Assembly: GCF_004359985.1 (NCBI RefSeq)
Contig: NZ_SMRO01000002.1
Location: 2,122,536 to 2,186,535, forward strand
Length of the DNA stretch: 64,000 nucleotides
Direction: 5' to 3'
Source: Paraburkholderia flava
GTDB lineage: Bacteria > Pseudomonadota > Gammaproteobacteria > Burkholderiales > Burkholderiaceae
This document shows positions 9,379 to 18,940 of the stretch, piece after piece. Made by a program: the position numbers and the translations under genes. Every line of letters starts with the position of its first letter. Position 1 is the first letter of the stretch. The notes under the pieces were generated by a model. It saw only the letters and a program-made list of their open reading frames with translations. It searched no databases and was not told where the DNA came from.

Positions 9379-9909
9379 ATGAAACCCCATACCCTGTTGA
9401 AAGCTGCGTTAGTCAGCACGTTCTGCGTGACCGCATCGTTCGGTGCATCAGCCGCACGCGCGGCCGGTCCGATGATGACGATCGATCCATCGCTCGTCGG
9501 TACGTGGAAGCTGGTCGCCGCCGACGTCCTTCATCCGGACGGCACACGAGGCCGCGACTTCGGCGCCGCACCGGCCGGGCTGCTGATGATCGACCGCGAC
9601 GGCCGCTATACGTTGCAGATCTACAAGACCGAGCGTCCCCGCTTCGCGTCCGGCGACAAACCCACCGGCACGCCCGACGAATTCAAGGCCGCCGTGATGG
9701 GCACGAGTTCGCATTTCGGCATGGTCAGTGCCGATACAAAGGCCGGCACGCTGACGTTCTCGATCGAGAAGTCGCTGTACCCGAACTGGGAAGGCGATCG
9801 ACAGGTGCGCCACTACGAGCTGAAAGACGATGAACTCAGCTATCGCGTGGTGCCGCGCCCGAACGGCGACGTACCGATCTCGGTGTGGAAACGGGTACGG
9901 GCAATGTGA
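9379..9909 (+). CDS. Secreted lipocalin-like protein
   Basis: A 176-residue protein with a Sec signal peptide (cleavage near ASAARA-AG, residues 25-29) and a single lipocalin-like barrel domain beginning LVGTWKLVAADV, with the GxxxxDRDGRYTLQI strand pair typical of the Lipocalin_5 group. It sits 59 bp after the MFS gene and may be cotranscribed. It probably binds a small hydrophobic molecule in the periplasm; the ligand is unknown. Confidence 0.72.
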   Translation: MKPHTLLKAALVSTFCVTASFGASAARAAGPMMTIDPSLVGTWKLVAADVLHPDGTRGRDFGAAPAGLLMIDRDGRYTLQIYKTERPRFASGDKPTGTPDEFKAAVMGTSSHFGMVSADTKAGTLTFSIEKSLYPNWEGDRQVRHYELKDDELSYRVVPRPNGDVPISVWKRVRAM

Positions 9910-10029
9910 TTCCGAGGTTCGGTTTTCCCGAACCTTTACTTCCGGATTCCATGGTTTTTCCGATGTGCTTCATCGCGGACACTGAGTGCTCTTCAACAGC
10001 GCGGAGCACTTCCGCAAACCGGGAACATC

Positions 10030-10506
10030 ATGCGAACCTATCCCCGCAACAGCCCGCAAGCCGCCGCACGTATCGTCGCGCTCGTCCTGATCGCGGACGG
10101 TCACGTCGACCGCTACGAAGATGCGGTGCTCGAAAAACTCAACATCAATCGCGAACTCGGGCTCGGGCCTACCGAGTTTGCGTGGATCGTCCAGACGCTG
10201 TGCGAAGACCGTTCGATTGCGCACGCGCCGTCGATGCCGGTCGCCGCGCATGCCGACAGCGCGACGCTCGACAGACTGCTCGCGGAAATCGACGACCCGG
10301 TCCTGCGCCGCAAGACCATGCGTCTCTGCGTGGCGGTCGCAGCGGCAGACGACTACCTGGCCGACGGCGAAATCGCGACGCTCGCCGCGATACTGAGTGC
10401 GTGGACGTTGCAGCCGGCACCCGCCACGCCGTCACGCAACGCGTGGCCGGCCGCCCGGCAGGTTCAGGCCCGTGCAGCCGCCACCACCCTGGAGGCCAAT
10501 GCGTGA
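10030..10506 (+). CDS. TerB-like domain protein
   Basis: A 158-residue all-helical cytoplasmic protein with the acidic TerB pattern IADGHVDRYEDAVLEKL near residues 20-37 and a second ADDYLADGE-type acidic turn near residue 110. TerB-like proteins are linked to metal and stress response together with TerC membrane proteins, and a TerC gene lies 1 kb away. Its last 43 bp overlap the 3' end of the convergent nhaR-like gene. Confidence 0.72.
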   Translation: MRTYPRNSPQAAARIVALVLIADGHVDRYEDAVLEKLNINRELGLGPTEFAWIVQTLCEDRSIAHAPSMPVAAHADSATLDRLLAEIDDPVLRRKTMRLCVAVAAADDYLADGEIATLAAILSAWTLQPAPATPSRNAWPAARQVQARAAATTLEANA

Positions 10507-11345
10507 TGCTGGCCGCGCCGGGAGCGGATCGCGTGAATCTCTTCGGACACGCCTTCCGCCCGGCCGATCCAGCGCAGTCCGCGCAGCAACGCCAGATCGC
10601 CGGCACCCATCTCCGCGAGCGGAAACACGCCTAAGCCACGTGCTGCGAACACGGCCATCAACGCGCTGTCCTCGAACTCGCCGGCGATCCTTGGGCGGAT
10701 CCCGGCGGCTTCGAACCAGCGATCGAGCCGCGCGCGCAACGCGCTGTGCGCGGTGGGCAGCAGCACGGGCACGTCCGCGAGACTTTCCGGAAAATGCGCC
10801 TGCACGGATTTCCGCGCAAACGCAGCCGGACCGTACCAGTCGACCGGCGACCCCGTCAGCCGTTCGCTAATGAGCCGCAGATCCGTATCGTGCGGCGCAG
10901 GCCGGCACGCGAGCACCAGGTCGAGCCGGTGCAGCGCCAGCTCCGACAGCAGCTCCGCGTGCTCCCCCTCGTGACACAGCAGCCGTAGCGACGGCGTCCC
11001 CAGTATCGGTTCGAGCAGCGTATGCGCGGCGAGCTTCGAAATGCCGTCGGACAGACCGATCGCGAGACGTGCAGCGCTTTCGCCTTCCGTGTCGCGCATT
11101 TCGTCGAGTAACGCTTCGCCGAGGTAGAAAATTTGCTCGGCGTGGCTGAATGCGGTCTCGCCGGCTTCGGTCATCTTGACGCCCCGTCCCGCCGGTTTCA
11201 GCAACTGCCGCCCGATCGATCGCTCCAGTTCGCGCACCTGCGCGCTGATGGTCTGGACGGCCATGTCGAGCCGGTCCGCCGCGCGCGCGAACCCGCCCTC
11301 CTTCACGACGATCCAGAAATAGTAGAGATGGCGGTAGTTGAGCAT
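10464..11345 (-). CDS. nhaR: NhaR-type LysR regulator
   Basis: A 293-residue LysR-family protein with the NhaR-type N-terminus MLNYRHLYYFWIVVKEGGF and an HTH ending in VQTISAQVRELE. In enterobacteria NhaR senses Na+ and activates the antiporter gene nhaA; no antiporter is seen here. It is divergent from a terC gene with 134 bp between starts, so that gene is the likely local target. The symbol rests on sequence resemblance to the NhaR subfamily. Confidence 0.85.
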   Translation of the reverse strand: MLNYRHLYYFWIVVKEGGFARAADRLDMAVQTISAQVRELERSIGRQLLKPAGRGVKMTEAGETAFSHAEQIFYLGEALLDEMRDTEGESAARLAIGLSDGISKLAAHTLLEPILGTPSLRLLCHEGEHAELLSELALHRLDLVLACRPAPHDTDLRLISERLTGSPVDWYGPAAFARKSVQAHFPESLADVPVLLPTAHSALRARLDRWFEAAGIRPRIAGEFEDSALMAVFAARGLGVFPLAEMGAGDLALLRGLRWIGRAEGVSEEIHAIRSRRGQHHALASRVVAAARA

Positions 11346-11479
11346 GTGTTGGGGTTCCTGGAACGTTCCTGAAAAACCGATGTGTTGCTTCGATTATCAC
11401 TGATTTATTCGAAACGACAATCCGGCAATCATGACGGAACCGTTCGACGTGTTCTCACCTACCGACTCTCGACTTTCCC

Positions 11480-12229
11480 ATGGACTATCTACTCGCTCTT
11501 GCCTCCGACCCGGCCGCCTGGGCCGCGCTCGTCACCCTCGTTGCGATGGAAATCGTGCTGGGCATCGACAACCTGATGTTCATCGCGATCCTTAGCCGGA
11601 AGCTGCCGGAAGCGCAGCGCGCCCGCACGCAGCGCATGGGCATTCTGCTCGCGCTCGTGATGCGGCTTGGCTTGCTGGGCACCGTCGCGTGGATCGTGCA
11701 GCTCACGCAACCGGTCGTCACGCTGTTCGGCCACGGGTTTTCCTGGCGCGATCTGATCCTGATCGGCGGCGGCCTGTTCCTCGTGTGGAAGGCGACGCGC
11801 GAAATCCACTATCACGTCGCTCCGAACGATGCGACCGACGGCATGGCTGGGAAGGTTGTCCAGTTGACTGCGCTGGCCGCGATCAGCCAGATCGTGATGC
11901 TCGACCTCGTGTTCTCCGTCGACAGCATCATCACTGCGGTCGGGATGACCACGCACGTGCCGATCATGGTGATCGCCGTGCTGGCCGCCGTCGCCACGAT
12001 GCTGTTCGCCGCGAAGCCGCTGGTCGGGTTTATCGATCGCAATCCGACCGTCGTGATGCTCGCGCTCAGCTTCCTGCTGGTGATCGGGATGACGTTGATC
12101 GCGGACGGTTTCGGCTCGCACGTCCCGAAGGGCTACATCTACGCGGCCATGGCGTTCTCCGCGTTCGTTGAAGGGATGAACGTGCTGGCACGCCGCGTGA
12201 AGGAGAAGCGGGTTGCCGATGTCGGTTAA
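11480..12229 (+). CDS. TerC-family integral membrane protein
   Basis: A 249-residue membrane protein with seven or more hydrophobic segments. Signature acidic motifs lie inside the membrane segments: [13 protein letters not shown] (about 26-38) and [15 protein letters not shown]. TerC proteins are implicated in Mn2+ export and in tellurite and metal homeostasis. No clear Shine-Dalgarno sequence precedes ATG 11480. It lies between nhaR (divergent) and a small zinc-ribbon gene downstream. Confidence 0.9.
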   Translation: MDYLLALASDPAAWAALVTLVAMEIVLGIDNLMFIAILSRKLPEAQRARTQRMGILLALVMRLGLLGTVAWIVQLTQPVVTLFGHGFSWRDLILIGGGLFLVWKATREIHYHVAPNDATDGMAGKVVQLTALAAISQIVMLDLVFSVDSIITAVGMTTHVPIMVIAVLAAVATMLFAAKPLVGFIDRNPTVVMLALSFLLVIGMTLIADGFGSHVPKGYIYAAMAFSAFVEGMNVLARRVKEKRVADVG

Positions 12230-12230
12230 T

Positions 12231-12260
12231 CGCAGGTTCGCGCAGGTTCGCGCAGGTTCG
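12231..12260. repeat. Three tandem copies of CGCAGGTTCG
   Basis: A perfect 10-bp unit repeated three times just after the terC stop codon. It is not in a gene. The 10-bp period equals about one helical turn. It may be a simple slippage product. Confidence 0.8.
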
Positions 12261-12361
12261 AATAAACCGAAGTGATCGATCGTGAATCACTGGTTTTTCA
12301 AAGGCGGGTGGGTCGTTACATTGACTGCTCACCCCTTCCAGTTTTAAAAGGAGCCAGCAAC

Positions 12362-12673
12362 ATGAAATGCCCAGTCTGCAAAACAACCGATCTGACGATG
12401 ACCGAGCGCCGGTCGATCGAGATCGATTACTGCCCGACCTGCCGCGGCGTGTGGCTCGATCGCGGCGAACTCGACAAGCTGATCGCGCTGGAAGCCGAAC
12501 AGTCCGATAGCGACCCGCGCCGTAACGTGCGCCGCGATGACTACGACGATCGTGAACGTGATCGCGACCACGATCGTCGCTACGAAAGCGGACGCAAGTA
12601 CGACGACGACCGCTCCGGACATCGCGGGTACAGGAAGAAGCGTTCGTTGTTCGATATGTTCGACTTTGATTGA
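12362..12673 (+). CDS. Zinc-ribbon (TFIIB-type) protein with charged tail
   Basis: A 103-residue protein. The N-terminal zinc ribbon has two CxxC pairs (MKCPVC near residue 3-6 and YCPTC near 24-27) followed by the family signature GVWLDRGELDKL. The tail from residue 45 is extremely rich in Asp and Arg and ends with LFDMFDFD. ATG 12362 is chosen since AAGGAG precedes it by nine bases and it starts right at the zinc ribbon. The role is unknown; the charged tail suggests nucleic-acid or protein binding. Confidence 0.8.
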   Translation: MKCPVCKTTDLTMTERRSIEIDYCPTCRGVWLDRGELDKLIALEAEQSDSDPRRNVRRDDYDDRERDRDHDRRYESGRKYDDDRSGHRGYRKKRSLFDMFDFD

Positions 12674-12687
12674 TGTTCACGGTGACC

Positions 12688-12716
12688 GGAGGCGCGTGCC
12701 ACGTTGGCGCGCCTCC
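12688..12716. terminator. Bidirectional stem-loop between convergent genes
   Basis: GGAGGCGCG (12688-12696) pairs perfectly with CGCGCCTCC (12708-12716), with possible extra CCA/TGG pairing in the loop. It lies between the zinc-ribbon gene and the 3' end of dctD, so it could end transcription from both sides, although no T tract follows. Confidence 0.6.
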
Positions 12717-12738
12717 GACACCATTCGAGCCCGCTACG

Positions 12739-14088
12739 TCATCTAAACTCCTCCGGCACGATCCTCAACTTCCTTAGCTTGTCGTAAAGCGTCTGCTTGG
12801 GCAGCCCCAACGCCTTCGCCGCAAGCGCGGTATTCCCCTGATGACGTTTCATTTCCTCACCGATCATCACGCGTTCGAACTGCTCCACCTGTTCCGACAG
12901 ACTACCGAGCACACCGTACCGGCCCGCGGCAGAAGTCAGACGCTCATTGATCAACCCCAGCACGAAACGGTCCGCCGTATTGCGCAGTTCACGCACGTTT
13001 CCCGGCCAGTTATAGGACATCAACTCCGCGAGCTGAGCGCGGTCGAGCACCGGCGCCGACAGCTTGAAGCGGTTCGCGGCGAGCAGCGTGAAGTGCTCGA
13101 ACAGCAGCGGAATGTCTTCCCGCCGTTCGCGCAGCGGCGGCAATTCGATAAACGCAACACCAAGGCGATAATAAAGATCGAGGCGAAACTTCTGCTGATC
13201 GCTTAGCACCTTGAGGTCTTCTTTGGCAGCCGCGATCACGCGACAGTCGACCGCAATCTGCCGGTTCGACCCGACCCTTTCGATACTGCGTTCCTGCAAC
13301 GCACGCAGAAACTTGATCTGAACCGCGATCGGCATGCTTTCGATTTCATCGAGAAAAAGCGTGCCGCCGTTCGCATGCTCGAACTTCCCGACGCGCGCGT
13401 GCGTCGCGCCGGTAAACGATCCCGCCTCGTGGCCGAACAGTTCGCTTTCCGCGAGCGATTCCGACATGCCGCCGCAATTTAGCGGCACGTAGTTCGCGTG
13501 ACGTCGATCGCTATAGTCGTGCAGGCAGCGCGCGACGAGATCCTTGCCGGTGCCGGTCTCGCCGTAGATCACGACGTCGGCGGCCATGTCGGCGAGACGC
13601 AGCAGCGTAGTGCGCAGGCGCTGCATCTGCACCGAGACGCCGAGTATCGCGCCTTCGATACCGTGAAAATTTTCTATCTGGTCGCGCAACGCCTGCATCT
13701 GCAGCATCAGTTGCCGCTTCTCGACCGCGCGCCGCACAACAGCCACCAGATGGTCCGACGAATAAGGCTTCTCGATGAAGTCATATGCGCCTTCGCGAAT
13801 CGCCTTCACGGCCATCGAAATGTCGCCGTGCCCCGTGATCAGGATCACCGGCAAGTCCGGATCGATCGCGCGGATTTCATTCAGCCATACGTTGCCCGGC
13901 ATCCCAGGCAGTTTCACGTCGCACAGCACGACGAGCGGCGCACCGTGCCTGATACACGCCCGCGCGCTCTCGACCGTCTCGAAGCCGTCGACCTCGAATC
14001 CGGCCAGCTCCAGTGCCTGCGTACTGCCCAGCCGCACGTCGGCCTCGTCATCGACGAAGATCACCCGTATCGCTAGTGGTTCGTTCAT
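12739..14088 (-). CDS. dctD: DctD-type sigma-54-dependent response regulator
   Basis: A 449-residue NtrC-family activator. The receiver domain is at about 5-120 (phospho-acceptor Asp57, Lys107). The AAA+ domain has Walker A GETGTGK at 176-182, the sigma-54 contact loop GSFTGA at 223-228 and Walker [10 protein letters not shown] near 242. The C-terminal HTH (about 415-445) has [16 protein letters not shown]. It overlaps the kinase gene by 4 bp (ATGA), so they are translated as a pair. DctB/DctD pairs sense C4-dicarboxylates; here the pair closes a citrate/acetyl-CoA/PHA gene run that begins with a sigma-54 promoter. The GSFTGA loop departs from the usual GAFTGA by one residue. Confidence 0.9.
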   Translation of the reverse strand: MNEPLAIRVIFVDDEADVRLGSTQALELAGFEVDGFETVESARACIRHGAPLVVLCDVKLPGMPGNVWLNEIRAIDPDLPVILITGHGDISMAVKAIREGAYDFIEKPYSSDHLVAVVRRAVEKRQLMLQMQALRDQIENFHGIEGAILGVSVQMQRLRTTLLRLADMAADVVIYGETGTGKDLVARCLHDYSDRRHANYVPLNCGGMSESLAESELFGHEAGSFTGATHARVGKFEHANGGTLFLDEIESMPIAVQIKFLRALQERSIERVGSNRQIAVDCRVIAAAKEDLKVLSDQQKFRLDLYYRLGVAFIELPPLRERREDIPLLFEHFTLLAANRFKLSAPVLDRAQLAELMSYNWPGNVRELRNTADRFVLGLINERLTSAAGRYGVLGSLSEQVEQFERVMIGEEMKRHQGNTALAAKALGLPKQTLYDKLRKLRIVPEEFR

Positions 14089-15983
14089 TGGGATGGATCT
14101 CCGGTAACACGGCGATAAGGCAGCCGGATCCTGAAGCAGGCCCCGCCGCCGTCGATATTCGATGCTTCCAGTTGTCCGCCGAATTCGCGGACGATATGCG
14201 CCGAAATCGTCAGTCCCAAACCCAGGCCCTCGCCTGCCGGTTTGCTCGTGGTGAACGGCTCGAACAGATGCGGCAGAATGTCCGCGCGAATCCCGGGCCC
14301 GCTATCGACAACGTCGATCACGCAGATCTCGTCGATCCGCGCACTGACCCGAAGCTGCCGCATCGGTTGACCCGACATCGCATCAATCGCGTTGCCAAAG
14401 AGATTCACGAGAACCTGTTCGAGACGCGCGGCGTCGATCGATAACGTCAGATCGGCGGGATTCACCTGGACGTCGAACGCCACGTCTTTATCGCGCAGGC
14501 GCCCCGCCAGCAGCAATTGCGCATTGCCGATCGCCTGCCTGACCAGGATCGTCTGCTGCGCACCGCTATCGCGCGAATCCGTCGAACCGGGCAACTCCGG
14601 TTTGTGCGCAAAGGCCTTCAGTTGCCGCGTCAGATTCCCCAACCGGTCGACGAGATGCACGACGCGTTGAAGATTGCGCTGCACGTCGTCGAGGCGACGG
14701 TTCTCCAGCAGTACGCATGCGTTATCGGAAAGCGTGCGCAACGCGGCCAGCGGTTGATTGAGTTCATGCACCATGCCCGCGGACATCTGACCGAGCACCG
14801 CCATCTTGCCCGCATGCACAAGCTCGCCCTGCGTGACGCGCAGATCGGATTCGACCGCGCGTCGTACTTCGACTTCCGAACCGAGCCGGGTCACCGCGTC
14901 GCGCAACTCACGGGTCCGCTCGCCCACTTTTGTCTCGAGACTGTCGTGTGCCGCCTGCAACGCAGCCTGGCCGGCCAGCTTCTGTCGAAAGGCCCGCCGT
15001 CGCTGCGCGGACACGATTGCAATCAGCAGCAGCACCGCTGTGCCGAGCGCGGCGGTCAGCGCGAGGAGCGCCGCGTTCGTGCGCACCGGTGCCACCTCGT
15101 CGAGCACGATCAACCTCCACCCCGCCTGATTCACCACATGTTCGGTCGCGAGCCACTCGTTGCCGACCAGTTGAACCAGTGAAGCACGCAGGCCCAGATG
15201 TTCTTTCGTCAGCCAGCCGAGCGGCATCAACGACGCGTTGCCGTAGCGTCTTGTCGCCACGATCTCCGCGCGCACCCTGGCCGACAGCGGCTGCAGCGGC
15301 CGGAACATCCATTCGTCGCGGGAAGACAGCATCACCACGTCGCTCTGATCCACGAACAGCACGACACCCGGCAGACTTTTCCATTCGAGCGCGCGCCTGC
15401 CCACGTCGACCTTGACGATAATCACGCCGCGCAACTGACGGCCGTCGTACAGCGCATAGGAACGGTAGTAGCCGGCCCGGCCGCTCGTCACGCCGATGCC
15501 ATAGAAATTGCCGCTACCGTGCAGCAGTGCATCTTTCACGTAAGGCCGGAACGAGAAGTCGATGCCGATCGGCGTGCTGGCTTCCTGCCAGTCCGACGCG
15601 GCGATTGCGACGCCATCGCGGTTCAGCACATAGATCGCGGACGCGCCAACGGTTTCGCCGACCTGTTCCAGATAGCGATTCACCGATCCGCGCAGATGGG
15701 GATCGGCGGGCGACGCGAGCAGCGCGAGTACATCCGGTGTCATCTGCAGCAGCGACGGCAGATAGTCGAGCCGCGCGAGATCGCCGTGCAGTCCGGCACT
15801 GACCATCTCGAGCCGCTGCCGGTTGTCCTCGCGCATCCGCTCGAGACCCGCATGCACCGCGCTTACGTAGGCAATCGCCGCGACGGCCGCAATGATCAGC
15901 GCGTAGACGCTCCACCAGCGCGTCCGACGCCAGATCGCGCGGCCCCGGCTTCGAATCGTCGGTGCCGGCTTTATCGCGTCCAT
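14085..15983 (-). CDS. dctB: DctB-type sensor histidine kinase
   Basis: A 632-residue membrane kinase. TM1 (about 25-44) and TM2 (about 304-325) flank a periplasmic double-Cache/PAS-type sensor domain of about 260 residues, as in DctB. Then come a coiled linker, the HisKA dimer domain with the phospho-accepting His406 (GMVHELNQPLAA) and an HATPase domain with DSGPGI and GLGLGL boxes. The start is set at ATG 15983; the longer frame to 16121 has an Arg/His-rich stretch that does not look coding. It follows the phasin-like gene by 149 bp on the same strand, so it may be read from the upstream operon or from its own promoter. Confidence 0.9.
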   Translation of the reverse strand: MDAIKPAPTIRSRGRAIWRRTRWWSVYALIIAAVAAIAYVSAVHAGLERMREDNRQRLEMVSAGLHGDLARLDYLPSLLQMTPDVLALLASPADPHLRGSVNRYLEQVGETVGASAIYVLNRDGVAIAASDWQEASTPIGIDFSFRPYVKDALLHGSGNFYGIGVTSGRAGYYRSYALYDGRQLRGVIIVKVDVGRRALEWKSLPGVVLFVDQSDVVMLSSRDEWMFRPLQPLSARVRAEIVATRRYGNASLMPLGWLTKEHLGLRASLVQLVGNEWLATEHVVNQAGWRLIVLDEVAPVRTNAALLALTAALGTAVLLLIAIVSAQRRRAFRQKLAGQAALQAAHDSLETKVGERTRELRDAVTRLGSEVEVRRAVESDLRVTQGELVHAGKMAVLGQMSAGMVHELNQPLAALRTLSDNACVLLENRRLDDVQRNLQRVVHLVDRLGNLTRQLKAFAHKPELPGSTDSRDSGAQQTILVRQAIGNAQLLLAGRLRDKDVAFDVQVNPADLTLSIDAARLEQVLVNLFGNAIDAMSGQPMRQLRVSARIDEICVIDVVDSGPGIRADILPHLFEPFTTSKPAGEGLGLGLTISAHIVREFGGQLEASNIDGGGACFRIRLPYRRVTGDPSQ

Positions 15984-16132
15984 CGAAACCCACCGAGGGT
16001 GGCGCGATGCAAGCCGTGCGTGACCGCCAACTCTGCCGGCGTGGTCGTGTGCATCATCGAACGTTCTCCTCCACTGCAGCCGTCCGGCGTCGCACGCGCT
16101 CACGATACGCTCACCCCGCACTCACCGGTCCG

Positions 16133-16801
16133 CTACTTTCCCGCTGATCGTCCGGGCGAGGCCGACTGCAGCCCTTCGGACATGCCGATCAGCACGCCGC
16201 TGACCAGCGTCGCGTAGCTGTCCATCATGATGCGCGCCGACTGCATGCCGCTGGAGCGTCCATCGCGCACGACCTTGCGCGCCTGGTCCATCAACTGCTC
16301 CAGCGAAACGCGGGACTGCTCTCCCGTATTCGTGCCGCCGACCTTCGCGAGCACCTGTTGCCACTGCTTCTGCAATGCGTCGTCTCCCTGCCGCGCGGCG
16401 GTCGTCACGGCGTTGAAGAACGTCTCTTCCATCGATTCAAGCCCCTTCAACGCCGCGCTCATCTGTTCGCTTTCGATGCGCACACCCTGCTCGACGAACT
16501 GCTCCAATGCCTTGCGCTGCGCCTGCACCGCCTGCAGCAGCGCGGCATCCATCCCACTGAACGCTTCACCGAGAAACTTTTCCACGCTCGCCGGGCTCGC
16601 GTCGCTCTGCGCGGTGCCGGTCGACACCGCCTGGGTCACCGCGCCCAGCGTCTTGCGGATATTCACGAGCGTCAGTTCGCGCTGCTGCAACGCCTTCAAC
16701 GTCGTCTCGCGAACCGTGTTTCGCAGCGCCTCGCCCTGCGACGAAGTCGCTTTCGCAAACAGCTTGACCAGTGCTTCCTGATCGATTGCAGATGCAGTCA
16801 T
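16133..16801 (-). CDS. Phasin-like helical protein of the PHA locus
   Basis: A 222-residue protein predicted to be almost all helix, with no signal peptide, rich in Ala, Gln and Glu, and with amphipathic stretches throughout. It starts at ATG 16801 behind AGAGGA. Position directly after phaC-phaA-phaB suggests a PHA granule-associated (phasin-like) role, but I do not see the canonical PhaP motif, so family membership is an inference from context and composition. Confidence 0.6.
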   Translation of the reverse strand: MTASAIDQEALVKLFAKATSSQGEALRNTVRETTLKALQQRELTLVNIRKTLGAVTQAVSTGTAQSDASPASVEKFLGEAFSGMDAALLQAVQAQRKALEQFVEQGVRIESEQMSAALKGLESMEETFFNAVTTAARQGDDALQKQWQQVLAKVGGTNTGEQSRVSLEQLMDQARKVVRDGRSSGMQSARIMMDSYATLVSGVLIGMSEGLQSASPGRSAGK

Positions 16802-16838
16802 TGTCCGAATCCTCTCACGATGAAACCATAATGTCGCG

Positions 16839-16863
16839 GGACGCCGGGAATACCCTGGCGTCC
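16839..16863 (-). other. Intercistronic stem-loop between phaB and phasin-like gene
   Basis: On the minus strand GGACGCC-A-GGG-TATT-CCC-GGCGTCC can fold as a 10-bp stem with one bulged A and a 4-nt loop. No U tract follows, so it looks like an RNA-processing or stability element rather than a terminator. Confidence 0.55.
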
Positions 16864-16913
16864 TCGTATAAACGTGTGCAGCCCTGTGTGCCGATGCCCC
16901 CGGAAACAGCCGG

Positions 16914-17660
16914 TCACTGCATGTGCTGGCCTCCGTTGATCGCGATGTTCGCGCCGGTCACGAACGCGGCTTCCTCCGAAGCCAGATAGATGATCAGGCC
17001 CGCGACTTCTTCCGGTTTGCCGAGACGGCCCACCGGAATATTCGGCAGGATTTTCGAGTTCAGCACTTCTTCCGGGATCGCCGTCACCATCTTCGTGCCG
17101 ATATAGCCGGGAGAAATCGTGTTGACGGTCACGCCTTTTTTCGCGACCTCGAGTGCGAGCGCTTTCGAAAAACCGTGCACGCCGGATTTCGCCGCCGAAT
17201 AGTTGGTCTGGCCGAACGCGCCCTTCGAGCCGTTCACCGACGACACGTTGATCACGCGTCCCCAGTTGCGCTCGACCATTCCGTCGGCGACCTGCTTGGT
17301 CATGTTGAAGAGACTGTCGAGATTCGTGCGCAGCACCGCATCCCAATCGACCTTGTTCATCTTCTTGAACGTCATGTCGCGGGTGATGCCGGCGTTGTTG
17401 ACCAGGATATCGACCGGCCCGAGTTCCTGCTCGACGCTCGCCACCGCGCTCGCACACGAGTCGTGGTCAGCGACGTCGCACGGCACCGCGAGAATGTCGT
17501 AGCCGTCTTCCTTCATCTTCGCGAGCCATTCGCTGTACCGGGAGTTCGAGGGTGAGTACGTCACCGCGACCTTGTAGCCGGCGTCGGCCATCTTGATCGA
17601 AATCGTTTCGCCGAGGCCGCCCATTCCGCCCGTTACCAGCACTACGCGTGTCTGTGTCAT
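16914..17660 (-). CDS. phaB: Acetoacetyl-CoA reductase
   Basis: A 248-residue short-chain dehydrogenase that reduces acetoacetyl-CoA to (R)-3-hydroxybutyryl-CoA with NADPH, step 2 of polyhydroxybutyrate synthesis. It has the glycine-rich cofactor loop TGGMGGLGE (near residue 11), NNAG (near 88), catalytic Ser in NVSSVNG and the Tyr-x-x-x-Lys pair in NYSAAKSG. Length and the SPSNSRYSEWL loop match PhaB better than FabG. ATG 17660 follows AGGAG by seven bases. It lies 51 bp after phaA. Confidence 0.93.
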   Translation of the reverse strand: MTQTRVVLVTGGMGGLGETISIKMADAGYKVAVTYSPSNSRYSEWLAKMKEDGYDILAVPCDVADHDSCASAVASVEQELGPVDILVNNAGITRDMTFKKMNKVDWDAVLRTNLDSLFNMTKQVADGMVERNWGRVINVSSVNGSKGAFGQTNYSAAKSGVHGFSKALALEVAKKGVTVNTISPGYIGTKMVTAIPEEVLNSKILPNIPVGRLGKPEEVAGLIIYLASEEAAFVTGANIAINGGQHMQ

Positions 17661-17711
17661 GTTTCGTCTCCTTGTTGTTGCTGCTCCACTGCGTTGCTTA
17701 CCGCCGTTTGC

Positions 17712-18893
17712 TCATGCCCGCTCGACCGCCAGCGCCACACCCATCCCACCGCCGATACACAGCGACGCGAGTCCCTTGTTCGCGCCGCGACGTTTCATTT
17801 CGTGCAGCAGCGTGACGAGAATCCGGCAACCGGATGCGCCGATCGGATGCCCGATCGCAATTGCGCCGCCGTTGACGTTGACCTTGCTCGTGTCCCATTC
17901 CATTTCCTGATTCACCGCGCACGCCTGCGCCGCGAACGCTTCATTGATCTCGAGCAGATCGAGATCCTGCGCAGTCCAGCCCGCGCGCTGCAGACAGCGG
18001 CGCGACGCGGACACCGGCCCCATCCCCATGATGCGCGGGTCGAGTCCCGCCGATGCGTACGCGCGAATCACCGCGAGCGGTTGCAGTCCGAGCGACGCAG
18101 CAGTCTGCGCATGCATCACGACGACCGCGGCCGCACCGTCGTTCAGCCCCGACGCATTGCCCGCAGTGACGCTGCCCGCCTTGTCGAATGCAGGCCGCAA
18201 TCCGGCGAGCAGTTCGGCGTTGGTCTTGCGGTTGACGAACTCGTCGGTGGCGAACATCAGCGGCTCGCCTTTTTTCTGCGGAATCGCCAGCGGCAGGATT
18301 TCATCGTTGAAGCGGCCCGCGTCCTGGGCTGCGATTGCTTTCTGCTGCGACGCGAGCGCGAGCGCGTCCTGCATCTCGCGCGTGACGCCGTACTGCTTCG
18401 CGACGTTCTCCGCCGTGGTGCCCATGTGGTACTGGTTGTAGACGTCCCACAGGCCGTCGACGATCATCGTGTCGACCAGCTTCGTGTCACCCATCCGGAA
18501 GCCGTCGCGCGAACCCGGCAGCACGTGCGGTGCCGCGCTCATGTTTTCCTGGCCACCGGCTACGACGATGTCGGCATCGCCGCACTGAATGGCCTGCGCC
18601 GCGAGCATCACGGCCTTGAGGCCCGAGCCGCACACCTTGTTGATCGTCAGGCCGGGGACCGTGTTGGGCAGACCCGCCTTGATGACCGTCTGACGCGCGG
18701 GGTTCTGGCCCGCGCCCGCGGTCAACACCTGCCCCATGATCACTTCGCTGATCGCGTCGCCGGGAATGTCCACCCGCGCAAGCAGCTCCCTGACGACGTG
18801 CGCGCCAAGATCGGTGGCGGCGATTTTCGCCAGTGCGCCGCCGAATTTACCGACGGCGGTACGTCCGGCGGCAACGATAACGATATCTGACAT
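17712..18893 (-). CDS. phaA: Acetyl-CoA acetyltransferase (beta-ketothiolase)
   Basis: A 393-residue thiolase, the usual PhaA length, which condenses two acetyl-CoA into acetoacetyl-CoA. The active-site residues are all in place: Cys88 (NKVCGSG), His349 (IGHPIGASG) and Cys379 (SLCIGGGMG). The start is ATG 18893 with GAGGGG upstream; a much longer open frame continues upstream but overlaps phaC and is spurious. It follows phaC by 47 bp. Confidence 0.94.
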   Translation of the reverse strand: MSDIVIVAAGRTAVGKFGGALAKIAATDLGAHVVRELLARVDIPGDAISEVIMGQVLTAGAGQNPARQTVIKAGLPNTVPGLTINKVCGSGLKAVMLAAQAIQCGDADIVVAGGQENMSAAPHVLPGSRDGFRMGDTKLVDTMIVDGLWDVYNQYHMGTTAENVAKQYGVTREMQDALALASQQKAIAAQDAGRFNDEILPLAIPQKKGEPLMFATDEFVNRKTNAELLAGLRPAFDKAGSVTAGNASGLNDGAAAVVVMHAQTAASLGLQPLAVIRAYASAGLDPRIMGMGPVSASRRCLQRAGWTAQDLDLLEINEAFAAQACAVNQEMEWDTSKVNVNGGAIAIGHPIGASGCRILVTLLHEMKRRGANKGLASLCIGGGMGVALAVERA

Positions 18894-18940
18894 GTCGACC
18901 CCTCTTCGATGAATGGAAATGGAACATCCGCGCGACGCTG

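Noticed and set aside
12185..12205. TGGCACG sequence near the end of terC that resembles a sigma-54 -24 element
   Set aside because: No TTGC at the required -12 spacing, and it is inside a coding region.
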